In this document: positions 1 through 15,233 of the stretch, one piece after another
Numbering within the stretch: the first letter of the stretch is position 1
Layout of the letters: each line of letters starts with the position of its first letter
NCBI RefSeq assembly: GCF_000423085.1
Contig: NZ_KE383974.1
Coordinates: 1-64,000 of the forward strand
Direction of reading: 5' to 3'
Origin: Granulicoccus phenolivorans DSM 17626 = NBRC 107789 = JCM 15570
GTDB lineage: Bacteria; Actinomycetota; Actinomycetes; Propionibacteriales; Propionibacteriaceae
DNA: 64,000 bases
The notes under the pieces: generated by a model
Databases searched by the model: none
The model's input: only the letters and a program-made list of their open reading frames with translations
Told to the model about the DNA's origin: nothing
Program-made: the position numbers and the translations under genes

Positions 1-440
1 TGCAGGACCCGCGAGCCCTATGGGAGCCTGCGTACGCCTCCGGGCCCCCGCGCAGTGGCGGTGGCCCCCGCGCGACGGGCGGGCTGGGCGCCGGTCGCGG
101 GCCGAGCTGGCGTCCCCGCTGGGTCGGTTCGCGGGCCGAGTTTCGGTACCGCGGGCCGGGTTCGGGTTCGCTGCCCCTGCAGGACCCGCGCACTCCATCG
201 AGCCCCGCGTACGCCTCCAGGGACCCGCGTACACCACCAAGGACCCGCGCAGCGCCCATAACCTCCGCGCCCCGGACCCGCCGAGCCCGACGAGCCCGGG
301 AGACCCGGCGGAGTCCCGAGTCCGGAGAAGGAATCGCCCGCGCGATACTTGCTCCGGACCGGTGGCTCGGTATGCTGCTCACTGCAGCCACGGCCCGGTT
401 CGGGGCGACGCTGGGCGGCCAGTCAGGGCACTGGCGGGTG
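1..440. repeat. GC-rich non-coding stretch upstream of rpoB with GGACCCGCG-type repeats
   Basis: I see no credible gene here; the open frames are low-complexity Arg/Pro/Gly-rich. The stretch repeats short words such as GGACCCGCG (about 5, 181, 229 and 240) and GCGTACGCCTCC. Positions 149-184 closely match a string at 12505-12540 downstream of the HAD gene, so this belongs to a dispersed intergenic repeat family. The rplJ/rplL genes that often precede rpoB are not visible. Confidence 0.5.
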
Positions 441-477
441 GGGTTTGACTGTGGTACTTTTTCGTGCCCGAAAGAAC

Positions 478-506
478 TTGGCAACGGCGCCATGTTGATG
501 TATTGT
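478..506 (+). promoter_or_regulatory. candidate sigma-A promoter for rpoBC
   Basis: TTGGCA at 478-483 and TATTGT at 501-506 are separated by exactly 17 bp, a reasonable housekeeping promoter. It lies in a locally AT-richer stretch about 110 bp upstream of the chosen rpoB start. A further TTGACA at 561-566 has no good -10 partner. Confidence 0.5.
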
Positions 507-571
507 CATAGCTTGCCCCGCGTAGTTTTGCGACCCATGTTGTGAGTTCTCACCAAACTCTTGACAAGGGT

Positions 572-591
572 CGTTCAGCATGCACTGAACG
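572..591. promoter_or_regulatory. perfect inverted repeat in rpoB leader
   Basis: CGTTCAG and CTGAACG form 7-bp arms around CATGCA, ending 8 nt before the Shine-Dalgarno sequence of rpoB. It could be an operator or a leader hairpin. If rpoB began at the earlier GTG at 542 this would be coding sequence, which I think unlikely. Confidence 0.4.
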
Positions 592-613
592 CCTTCTCGG
601 AAGGACCAAGCTG

Positions 614-4126
<3,513 letters not shown>

Positions 4127-4232
4127 GTCGCCCGGCGGCGGCCCGGCCGGCCCCCGGCCACCGGGATCCGCCGCCGCACTCAGTCACCACCCACACCCAT
4201 CGGCGTCATCGCCTGAAGGAAAGAGATAACTA

Positions 4233-8153
<3,921 letters not shown>

Positions 8154-8172
8154 GCGGTTCGATCCACCCAGA

Positions 8173-8220
8173 CGCCCGAGGGGCGGTCCGTTGCGTACGG
8201 GCCGCCCCTCGGGCGTTTCC
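8173..8220 (+). terminator. hairpin terminator after rpoC
   Basis: A perfect 14-bp stem (8173-8186 with 8202-8215) built from CGCCCGAGGGGCGG and its complement has a 15-nt loop and is followed by TTTCC. It lies 20 nt after the rpoC stop. Confidence 0.85.
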
Positions 8221-8325
8221 GGGGGCGACCCGGTCCGTGGGCGCGGCGGGAAAGCCTCCCACCAGCCCCTTGTTACCAACGAGTAGATCTGTCACGATGG
8301 GGGCAGTCAACGTCGGGAGGTCGCA

Positions 8326-9474
8326 ATGCCGCGCCACATTTATGAGCAGGACCACGAGGACTTCCGCGCCTCGGTCAAGGAGTTCGTCGATCGGGTGCTG
8401 CTGCCGCGCAGCGAGGAGATGCGGGCCAATCACGAGATTCCGCGCGAGGTCTGGCGGGAGGCCGGGAAGCAGGGCCTGCTCGGCCTGTGCATCCCGGAGG
8501 AGTACGGCGGCGCCGGCATCAATGATTACCGCTTCAACGCGGTGCTGACCGAAGAGGTCGCCCGGGCAGCCGCGGGGATCAACTCCTCCTTCGGCATCGA
8601 CGCCGACATCTGCCCGCCCTACCTCGTGGCGATGGGCACCGAGGAGCAGAAGCAGCGCTGGCTGCCGGGGATCGCCTCGGGCGAGGCGATCATCGGCATC
8701 GGAATGACCGAGCCGTCCGGCGGCTCGGACCTGGCCGCGCTGAAGACCACCGCGGTCCGCGACGGCGACGGCTGGGTGATCAACGGGTCCAAGACCTTCA
8801 TCACCAACGGCTTCGACTCCGACCTGGTGATCGTGGCCGCGCGTACCGATCCGGAGGCCAAGCCGGCCCGGGGGATCAGCCTGTTCGTCCTCGAGGCGGG
8901 GATGCCGGGCTTCACCAAGGGGGCGAAGCTGGACAAGGTCGGCCAGGACGAGTCCGGCACCTGCGAGCTGTTCTTCAGCGACGTCCGGGTGGGCCCGGAG
9001 CACCTGCTCGGACCGCTCAACGGCGGCTTCATCGCGATGATGAAGCACCTGGCCCAGGAGCGGATCGGCTGCGCGGTCGCCAACATCCACAACGCCGGCT
9101 GGATCCTGCAGGAGACCATCGAGTACAGCAAGGAGCGCAAGGCCTTCGGTCAGGCGATCGGCTCGATGCAGCACAACAAGTTCAAGATCGCCGAACTGCA
9201 GACCAAGTTCGACGTCACCCAGGCCTACATCGACGAGTGCGTCCTCGCCCATTCGCAGGGGAAGCTGTCCGCGACCGATGCGGCCAAGGCGAAGTGGTGG
9301 AGCTCCGACATCCAGGGCCAGATCCTCGACGACTGCGTCCAGTTGCACGGTGGCTACGGCTACATGAACGAGTACGCCGTGGCGCGGGCCTGGCGGGACG
9401 CTCGGGTGACGCGGATCTGGGCCGGCTCCAACGAGATCATGAAGGAACTGATCGGGCGCGAACTGGGGCTCTGA
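8326..9474 (+). CDS. acyl-CoA dehydrogenase
   Basis: This FAD flavoenzyme oxidises acyl-CoA to trans-2-enoyl-CoA, passing electrons to ETF. The 382-residue protein has the three-domain acyl-CoA dehydrogenase layout: N-terminal helices, the middle beta domain with GMTEPSGGSD, and a C-terminal helical domain with QLHGGYGY. The C-terminal motif reads WAGSNEIMKEL, as in long-chain acyl-CoA dehydrogenases, rather than the YEGT motif that carries the catalytic Glu of short/medium-chain enzymes, so long or branched substrates are more likely. It is monocistronic between the rpoC terminator and a structured intergenic element. Confidence 0.9.
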   Translation: MPRHIYEQDHEDFRASVKEFVDRVLLPRSEEMRANHEIPREVWREAGKQGLLGLCIPEEYGGAGINDYRFNAVLTEEVARAAAGINSSFGIDADICPPYLVAMGTEEQKQRWLPGIASGEAIIGIGMTEPSGGSDLAALKTTAVRDGDGWVINGSKTFITNGFDSDLVIVAARTDPEAKPARGISLFVLEAGMPGFTKGAKLDKVGQDESGTCELFFSDVRVGPEHLLGPLNGGFIAMMKHLAQERIGCAVANIHNAGWILQETIEYSKERKAFGQAIGSMQHNKFKIAELQTKFDVTQAYIDECVLAHSQGKLSATDAAKAKWWSSDIQGQILDDCVQLHGGYGYMNEYAVARAWRDARVTRIWAGSNEIMKELIGRELGL

Positions 9475-9545
9475 CCGCGAACCCGACGCTGCGCAATCTC
9501 GATGGCGCGCTCTTCGGAGCGGGTCATCGTTGTGTCTACAGCCGG

Positions 9546-9661
9546 TTCGGGTCAGGGGCTGAGGTGGGCCGATTCTGCCGCCAGATGCTCCGAGGAGGCC
9601 GTTTCTGGCCTGCCGGGCGTGACTGGCGGCAGGATCGGCCCACCGCTGGCTCCAGCCCGAA
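9546..9661. repeat. nested long inverted repeat (structured intergenic element)
   Basis: Arms 9563-9584 and 9623-9644 pair at 21 of 22 positions (GGTGGGCCGA... with ...TCGGCCCACC). An inner AGGCC/GGCCT pair and an outer TTCGGG/CCCGAA pair extend the fold. The element fills the gap between an acyl-CoA dehydrogenase gene and the convergent trmL. It could act as a bidirectional terminator, though it lacks a T-tract, or be a small palindromic repeat element. Confidence 0.6.
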
Positions 9662-9693
9662 GCGTGGGAGCGGTCTGCGTTCCGGTCGCGGTG

Positions 9694-10167
9694 CTACTGG
9701 GCCCCGGGGAAGCCGAACTGGCGCCATGCCTCGTAGACCGCGATCCCGGTCGCGGTGGCCAGGTTCAACGAGCGGTTCCCCGGCAGCATCGGGATCCGCA
9801 CCTGCTCGGTGATGATCGGGTCGGCGAGCACCTCGGCGGCCAGTCCGGTGGGTTCGGGGCCGAACAGCAGCACGTCGCTGGGGGCGTACGCCACGTCGGT
9901 GTGGCGCACGGAGGCGTGGGCGGTGAAGGCGTACACCCGCTTCGGGCGCAGGGCGGCGTACGCGGCGGCCAGATCCTCGTGCACGTGCAGCGTGGCGAGG
10001 TCGTGGTAGTCCAGCCCGGCCCGGCGCAGCTTCGCGTCCTCCAGGCTGAAGCCCAGTGGCCCGGCCAGGTGCAGCTCGGCCCCGGTGATCGCCGACAGCC
10101 GGATCGTGGAGCCGGTGTTGCTCGGGATGCGGGGCTCATGGAACAGGATGCGGATCGGGCACGACAT
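9694..10167 (-). CDS. trmL: tRNA (cytidine(34)-2'-O)-methyltransferase, SPOUT family
   Basis: TrmL methylates the wobble ribose of leucine tRNAs using S-adenosylmethionine. The 157-residue protein is full length for the family and shows the trefoil-knot SPOUT signatures: an N-terminal HEPRIPSNTGSTIRL stretch, the LLFGPEPTGL motif in the middle, and the C-terminal MLPGNRSLNLATATGIAVYE segment that binds the cofactor. It is followed upstream by a pseudouridine synthase gene 13 nt away on the same strand, so two RNA-modification enzymes are probably co-transcribed. Confidence 0.92.
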   Translation of the reverse strand: MSCPIRILFHEPRIPSNTGSTIRLSAITGAELHLAGPLGFSLEDAKLRRAGLDYHDLATLHVHEDLAAAYAALRPKRVYAFTAHASVRHTDVAYAPSDVLLFGPEPTGLAAEVLADPIITEQVRIPMLPGNRSLNLATATGIAVYEAWRQFGFPGAQ

Positions 10168-10180
10168 GCCGGTCAGCCTT

Positions 10181-11119
10181 TCACTGCCGGCCGGCGGCCG
10201 CGGGCCAGTCCAGCGCGCGTTCGCTGGCGAAACGACGCAGTTGCCCGTCCACCGGGTCGTGGAAAGTCAGCGTGTCGGCCAGCAGTTGCAGCGGCTCGGA
10301 GAAGTCGTCGATCGAGACGTCGCGGACCACCGGGTAGAGCGGGTCGCCGAGAATCGGGATTCCCAGCTCGTGCAGATGGATCCGCAGCTGGTGCGTCTTG
10401 CCGGTGTGCGGGGTGAGCCGATAGCACCCGGTACCGTCGCGGACCTCGACGAGTTCGATCGTGGTCCGGGCGTTCGGGGGCAGGCCGGGGACGGACTCGG
10501 CCTGCAGACTGCCGCGTCGCTTGACCAGGTGATTGCGCACCTCCCGGGGAAACTCGAGGTCCGGGCGCACCGGCGCGAGGGCCCGATAGGTCTTGCGGAC
10601 CAGGCGGTGCTCGAACAACTGCTGGTAGGGCGCCCGCCAGCGCTGCTGGGTCGTCAGCATCAGCACCCCGCTGGTCAGCCGGTCCAGCCGGTGCGCGGGG
10701 GCCAGTTCGGGCAGGTCGAGGGCATCCCGCAGCCGGACCACGACCGATTGCAGCACGTGGCGACCGCGCGGGATCGTGGACAGGAACGGGGGCTTGTCGA
10801 CCACCACGATCCGCTCGTCGCGGTAGAGCACCGCCACCTCGAAGGGCACCACCGGTTCGGCGCGCAGGTCCCGGTGGAACCAGACGAAGGTGTGCGGGGT
10901 GTAGGGGTCGGCGTGGTGCAGTGGGGAGCCGTCGGCGTACACGAAGGCCCGGCGGGCGAGCATGTCCTCGATCACCGCCGGTCCGGCCGGGGCGAGTTTG
11001 TGCCGCAGCCACGCCCCCATGCTCGGCCACGGGTGCGGATCGGCCGGGTCGCGGTCCGGCGTACGCACCCAGGCGGCAGCCAACCCGTGGCGGCGGGGGA
11101 GCGGGGAACGCGGCGGCAT
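10181..11119 (-). CDS. RluA-family pseudouridine synthase
   Basis: The enzyme isomerises uridine to pseudouridine in RNA. The catalytic motif HRLDRLTSG contains the nucleophilic Asp at residue 146 of 312. The later segment TGKTHQLRIHL is the conserved RluA-family substrate-binding loop. An N-terminal region of about 90 residues before the catalytic domain looks S4-like but is degenerate. The start gives MPPRSPLPRR; a later start is possible because the first 20 residues are not conserved-looking. Substrate (rRNA or tRNA position) cannot be told from sequence. Confidence 0.88.
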   Translation of the reverse strand: MPPRSPLPRRHGLAAAWVRTPDRDPADPHPWPSMGAWLRHKLAPAGPAVIEDMLARRAFVYADGSPLHHADPYTPHTFVWFHRDLRAEPVVPFEVAVLYRDERIVVVDKPPFLSTIPRGRHVLQSVVVRLRDALDLPELAPAHRLDRLTSGVLMLTTQQRWRAPYQQLFEHRLVRKTYRALAPVRPDLEFPREVRNHLVKRRGSLQAESVPGLPPNARTTIELVEVRDGTGCYRLTPHTGKTHQLRIHLHELGIPILGDPLYPVVRDVSIDDFSEPLQLLADTLTFHDPVDGQLRRFASERALDWPAAAGRQ

Positions 11120-11141
11120 GGGGTGAGGCTAGCGAATCCGC

Positions 11142-11696
11142 TCACCGGGGGCGGTAGCGCAGAGCCGTCGCCCCGGAGGCGAACTCGGTGCGATCGAGGA
11201 GCTCGAGCTCGATCCGGTCCCGCAGGCCGGCGAGCAGGGTCGGCCCGTGCCCGGCCAGGACCGGTTGCACCACGAACACGTACTCATCGATCAGGCCCAG
11301 GTCGGCCAGCGCCGCGGGCAGCGCCACCCCGCCGACCCACAGTCCGGCCCCGGGCTGGTCCTTGAGCTGCCGCACTGCCGGGCCCAGCTCGCCGGACAGC
11401 AGTTCGGCGTTCCAGTCGACGCTGTCCAGGGTGGTCGAGGCGACGTATTTGGGCGCCCGGTCGATCGCCTCGGCGAAGGGAACCTGCCAGGCCGCCATCC
11501 AGTCGGGCCAGCCGGTGGCCGGCCGGCGCCAGGCCGACTCCATCATCTGGTAGGTCACCCGGCCGAACAGCAGGGCGTCGGCCCGGGCCAGCTCCGCGGT
11601 CCAAAAGCGCATCGACTCCGCATCCGGCGGGAGCCCCGCCTCGTGATGGCAGCAGCCGTCGAGGGTGACGTTGATCGAGTAGCGCAGTGGTCGCAT
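11142..11696 (-). CDS. dihydrofolate reductase (RibD C-terminal) family protein
   Basis: This 184-residue protein has the RibD_C/dihydrofolate-reductase-like fold: an N-terminal strand MRPLRYSINVTLDG, a central LLFGRVTYQMM helix, and the C-terminal GGVALPAALADLGLIDEY motif that binds NADPH. Members are standalone NADPH-dependent reductases of mostly unknown substrate and are not housekeeping DHFR. It is transcribed divergently from the HAD phosphatase gene with an 84-bp gap. Confidence 0.8.
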   Translation of the reverse strand: MRPLRYSINVTLDGCCHHEAGLPPDAESMRFWTAELARADALLFGRVTYQMMESAWRRPATGWPDWMAAWQVPFAEAIDRAPKYVASTTLDSVDWNAELLSGELGPAVRQLKDQPGAGLWVGGVALPAALADLGLIDEYVFVVQPVLAGHGPTLLAGLRDRIELELLDRTEFASGATALRYRPR

Positions 11697-11780
11697 CGGC
11701 GTACCTACCTTGATTCGCAGCCGGTTCCGATCAGCCTACGCGCGGTCCGCCGGCGCGGCGCGGCGTGGTGGAATGGGACG

Positions 11781-12434
11781 GTGGACGCACTCATCTTCGA
11801 CCTCGACGGCACGCTGACCGACACCGAATCGATCTGGGACGAGGTACGCCGGGGCCTGGCGGCCGACGAGGGCCGGCCGTGGCCTGGGGAGGCGACCACG
11901 GCGATGATGGGTATGTCCACCCCCGAGTGGTCCGGCTATCTGGTGGACACCGTGGGCCTGTCGGGGACCCCTGAGCAGGTCGCCGCGCGCACGATCGCGG
12001 CGATGGCCGCGCGCTATCGGACCCATCTGCCCACCCTGCCCGGCGCGGTGTCGGCGGTGCGCCGGATGGCGGAGTTGCTGCCGCTGGGGTTGGTGTCCTC
12101 CTCTCCGCGGGTCCTGATCACCACGGCCCTGGCGACCTTGGGGATCACCGACCTGTTCGCGGTCACGGTGTCCACCGAGGAAGTGGCGGCCGGCAAGCCC
12201 GCTCCGGACGGGTACGCCCGGGCCTGCGAGCTGCAGGGCTGGGCGCCCGGGCGGACCGCGGCGGTGGAGGACTCGAGCAATGGCCTGATCTCGGCGGCCG
12301 ACGCCGGGCTGCAGGTGATCGCGGTGCCGATGGCGTTCCACCCGCCGGCGCCGGAGGCCCTGGCCCGGGCGAAGGTGGTCCTGGGCTCGCTGGAGGAGCT
12401 CACCGAGGATGTGCTGCGCAGTCTGGAGGACTGA
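11781..12434 (+). CDS. HAD-superfamily hydrolase, beta-phosphoglucomutase-like
   Basis: This is a haloacid-dehalogenase-type phosphatase or phosphomutase of 217 residues. Motif I is DLDGTLTDTE near the N-terminus, motif II lies in LGLVSSSPR, the motif III lysine is in AAGKPAPDGY, and the motif IV acidic pair is in VEDSSNGL. The alpha-helical cap between motifs I and II places it in subfamily I with PGMB/phosphoglycolate phosphatases. I chose the GTG at 11781 because it puts DALIFDLDGT at the very N-terminus, as is usual; no strong ribosome binding site is visible. Confidence 0.85.
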   Translation: MDALIFDLDGTLTDTESIWDEVRRGLAADEGRPWPGEATTAMMGMSTPEWSGYLVDTVGLSGTPEQVAARTIAAMAARYRTHLPTLPGAVSAVRRMAELLPLGLVSSSPRVLITTALATLGITDLFAVTVSTEEVAAGKPAPDGYARACELQGWAPGRTAAVEDSSNGLISAADAGLQVIAVPMAFHPPAPEALARAKVVLGSLEELTEDVLRSLED

Positions 12435-12720
12435 CCGGGAGTCCGGGCCGGGCTCGGGGCTGGGCCAGCGGGCCGAGATGCGGGTGCGCGGGGGCGGTTT
12501 CGGGCCCGCGGGCCGGGTTCGGGTTTGCCGGTCCTGCAGGGGCCGCGGAGCGTACGCCGGCCCGCGCACTGCAGTTGGGCCCGCGAACCGGGCCGAGGGG
12601 GACGGACACCCGGGCCCAGACAGCACGGATCCCCGGACAGCACAGATCCCCGGTGCGCTCGACGAGCTCACCGAGGATCTACTGTGCAACCTCGACTACT
12701 GTGCGGGACCGACCGCGGGC
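12435..12720. repeat. GC-rich intergenic repeats between HAD gene and small ORF
   Basis: No gene is supported. Positions 12505-12540 closely match 149-184 at the window start (CGCGGGCCGGGTTCGGGTT then a CTGCAGG end). A 17-bp unit, GACAGCACRGATCCCCG, occurs twice in tandem at about 12620-12655. Confidence 0.55.
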
Positions 12721-12834
12721 TCATACCCAGCCGGTCAGCGCGAACACCGCAATCACCACGAACACCGCCACGGTCTTGATCAGCGTCAGCGCGAAGGTGT
12801 CCTTGGACGCCACCCGGTGGGTCAGGCCGGTCAC
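12721..12834 (-). CDS. possible 37-residue single-pass membrane peptide
   Basis: A short frame from a GTG at 12834 to a TGA at 12721 encodes a polar N-terminus (TGLTHRVASKDTF) followed by one hydrophobic segment of about 20 residues (IKTVAVFVVIAVFALTGW). A purine-rich GGGAGGGG lies 11 nt upstream of the start. It begins 27 nt after the thiolase stop on the same strand, so it could be the last gene of the beta-oxidation operon. I do not recognise a family. The hydrophobic span directly after a charged TM-entry sequence is why I list it; coding status is not proven. Confidence 0.4.
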   Translation of the reverse strand: MTGLTHRVASKDTFALTLIKTVAVFVVIAVFALTGWV

Positions 12835-12860
12835 CGCCGGGCTGACCCCTCCCGGGTGGG

Positions 12861-14048
12861 TCAGGCCACCGAGGTGTTCTCCAGGACCACGGCCAGGGCC
12901 TGGCCGACGCCGATGCAGATGGCGCCGACGCCCCAGCGCTGCTTCTCCTGCACCAGGCGATGGGCGAGGGTGCCGACGATCCGGCCGCCGGAGGCGCCCA
13001 GCGGATGGCCGATCGCGATCGCCCCGCCCCAGGTGTTGACGATCTCGGGATCGATGCCCCAGGCGTCCACGCAGGCCAGGGACTGCACCGCGAAGGCCTC
13101 ATTGAGCTCCACGGCAGCCACCTGGGACCAGTCGATCCCGGCCCGGGCCAGCGCCTTGTTCGCCGCTTCGACCGGCGCGAACCCGAACTCCTGCGGGGTC
13201 AGCGCATGTACGCCGCGCCCGGCGATCCGCGCCAGCGGAGCTCCGCCGATCTGCTCGGCGGCCGACTCGGCCCCGATCAGCACCGCACTGGCGCCGTCGT
13301 TGAGCGGGGAGGCGTTCCCGGCGGTGATGCTGCCGTCGGTGCGGAAGGCCGGCTTCAGCTTGCCCAGCGACTCCAGCGAGGAGTTGGCGCGGATGCCCTC
13401 GTCCCGGGTCAGTTCGGTGTCGGGCACCGGGACCACCGAGTCGGCGTACCGGCCGGCGTCCCAGGCCTGCGCGGCCAACTGATGGGACCGCAGGGCGAAG
13501 GCGTCCTGTCGCTCGCGGGAGATGCCGAACTTCTCGGCCAGCTGCTCATTGCACTCACCCAGCGAGGCGGTCCACTCCTTCGGCATCCGCTGGTTGACCA
13601 GCCGCCAGCCCAGGGTGGTCGAGACGGCGGTCATATCTCCGGCCGGGAAGGGCTTGTTCGGCTTGGGCAGCACCCACGGCGCCCGGGTCATCGATTCGAC
13701 CCCGCCGGCCAGCACGACCTCGGCGTCGCCGGTCTCCACCATCCGGGACGCCTGCAGCACCGCGTCCAGGGAGGACCCGCACAGGCGGTTCACCGTCACC
13801 CCCGACACCGAGACCGGCAGCCCGGCGAGCAGGCCCGCCATCCGGGCGACGTTGCGGTTCTCCTCGCCGGCGCCGTTGGCGTTGCCGAAGATGATGTCGC
13901 CGATCCGGGCCGGGTCGAATCCGGGGGTCCGGGCCAGCATGGCGGTGATGATGTGGGCCGCGAGGTCATCGGGCCGGATCGCGCTCAGCGCGCCGTTGTA
14001 GCGGCCGAACGGGGTCCGGACGGCGGTGTAGACGAAAGCGTCAGTCAT
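12861..14048 (-). CDS. acetyl-CoA C-acyltransferase (thiolase)
   Basis: Thiolase cleaves 3-ketoacyl-CoA with CoA in the last step of beta-oxidation. The 395-residue protein has the nucleophilic Cys90 in VNRLCGSSLD, the GHPLG histidine motif near the C-terminus, and the second catalytic Cys in the final CIGVGQ motif. It is the third gene of a minus-strand operon after 3-hydroxyacyl-CoA dehydrogenase and acyl-CoA dehydrogenase, with 24 bp to the preceding gene. Its sequence resembles degradative thiolases (FadA/PcaF type) more than biosynthetic PhaA, so I read its role as fatty or aromatic acid catabolism. Assignment between those two is inference. Confidence 0.92.
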   Translation of the reverse strand: MTDAFVYTAVRTPFGRYNGALSAIRPDDLAAHIITAMLARTPGFDPARIGDIIFGNANGAGEENRNVARMAGLLAGLPVSVSGVTVNRLCGSSLDAVLQASRMVETGDAEVVLAGGVESMTRAPWVLPKPNKPFPAGDMTAVSTTLGWRLVNQRMPKEWTASLGECNEQLAEKFGISRERQDAFALRSHQLAAQAWDAGRYADSVVPVPDTELTRDEGIRANSSLESLGKLKPAFRTDGSITAGNASPLNDGASAVLIGAESAAEQIGGAPLARIAGRGVHALTPQEFGFAPVEAANKALARAGIDWSQVAAVELNEAFAVQSLACVDAWGIDPEIVNTWGGAIAIGHPLGASGGRIVGTLAHRLVQEKQRWGVGAICIGVGQALAVVLENTSVA

Positions 14049-14072
14049 TGGTCGGTCCTCAGTAGGATGGGA

Positions 14073-15233
14073 TCAGAAGGCGTTGATGCCGGTTTCGGCA
14101 CGGCCGATGAGCAGCTTCTGGATCTGCGAGGTCCCCTCGTAGAGGGTCATCACCCGGGCATCGCGCATGAACTTCTGCACCGGGTACTCATCGATGAAGC
14201 CATAGCCGCCGAAGGCCTGGATGGCCAGGTTGGACGCCTTCACCGCGGCCTCGGAGGCGAACAGCTTCGCCTTGGAGGCGGCCACCCCGAAGGGTTCCCC
14301 GCGCTCGACCAGATCGGCCGCGCGCCAGGTGAGCAGTCGGGCGGCATCGACGTCGACCGACATTTCGGCGATCATGTCCTGCACCAGCTGGTAGGAACCG
14401 ATCGGCTTGCCGAACTGCTTGCGGTTCTGGGCGTACTCGACGGTGGCCTCCAGGCAGGCCTGGACGATGCCGGTGCAGGATGCGGCGATCGAGATCCGGC
14501 CCTTGTCCAGGCTGCTCATGGCGATCTTGAAGCCCTTGCCCTCCTCACCGAGCAGCGCGTCGGCGGGCACCCGGACATCCTCGAAGGACAGCTCCGCGGT
14601 CGCCTGGCCGCGCAGGCCGAGCTTGCCGTGGATCAGCGTCCGGGTGAAGCCGGGGGTGTCGGTGGGGACCAGGAAGGCGGAGATGCCCCGGGCCCCGGCC
14701 TGGTCGTCCCCGGTGCCGGTGCGGGCGAAGACCAGCGCGACATCGGCCAGGGTGGCGTTGGTGATGAAGATCTTGGCCCCGTTGATCACCCAGTCGTCGC
14801 CGTCGCGGCGGGCGCGGGTACGCAGGTGGGCCGGGTCGGAACCGTAGTCGGGTTCGGTGAGCCCGAAGCAGCCGATCAGCGAGCCGTCGGCGATCCCGGG
14901 CAGCCAGCGTTGCTTCTGCTCCTCGGTGCCGTAGGCCAGGATGGGCTTGCCGACCAGGCCGGAGGAGACCGAGACCACCCCGCGTACCGAGGAGTCGGCG
15001 CGGCCGAGTTCCTCCATGCCGATGATGTAGGTCAGGTAGTCCCCGCCGAGGCCGCCGTACTCCTCGGGGATGGTCAGCCCGAAGAAGCCGATCTCACCCA
15101 GCTTGGGCAGCAGAGCCGGATCGATCTCCTCGGCCCGGTCCCAGTCGCGGCGGTGCGGAACCACCTCCGCCTCGAGGAAGGTACGCGCCAGGGCGCGGAA
15201 TTCGGACTGCTCTTCGTTGAGTGTGAGGTCCAT
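14073..15233 (-). CDS. acyl-CoA dehydrogenase
   Basis: This FAD enzyme introduces the alpha-beta double bond into acyl-CoA. The 386-residue protein shows GLTEPDYGSD in the middle domain, QAFGGYGF in the C-terminal domain, and TLYEGTSQIQ with the canonical catalytic Glu of short- and medium-chain enzymes. Its ATG overlaps the stop of the preceding 3-hydroxyacyl-CoA dehydrogenase gene by one base (TGATG), indicating translational coupling. Together with the thiolase downstream it makes a compact beta-oxidation operon. It is clearly distinct from the copy at 8326, which lacks the YEG motif. Confidence 0.93.
   Translation of the reverse strand: MDLTLNEEQSEFRALARTFLEAEVVPHRRDWDRAEEIDPALLPKLGEIGFFGLTIPEEYGGLGGDYLTYIIGMEELGRADSSVRGVVSVSSGLVGKPILAYGTEEQKQRWLPGIADGSLIGCFGLTEPDYGSDPAHLRTRARRDGDDWVINGAKIFITNATLADVALVFARTGTGDDQAGARGISAFLVPTDTPGFTRTLIHGKLGLRGQATAELSFEDVRVPADALLGEEGKGFKIAMSSLDKGRISIAASCTGIVQACLEATVEYAQNRKQFGKPIGSYQLVQDMIAEMSVDVDAARLLTWRAADLVERGEPFGVAASKAKLFASEAAVKASNLAIQAFGGYGFIDEYPVQKFMRDARVMTLYEGTSQIQKLLIGRAETGINAF

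Noticed and set aside
542-613. 24-codon N-terminal extension of rpoB from a GTG at 542
   Set aside because: The segment contains a perfect palindrome and promoter-like TTGACA, does not resemble RpoB N-termini, and a well-spaced ribosome binding site marks the TTG at 614.
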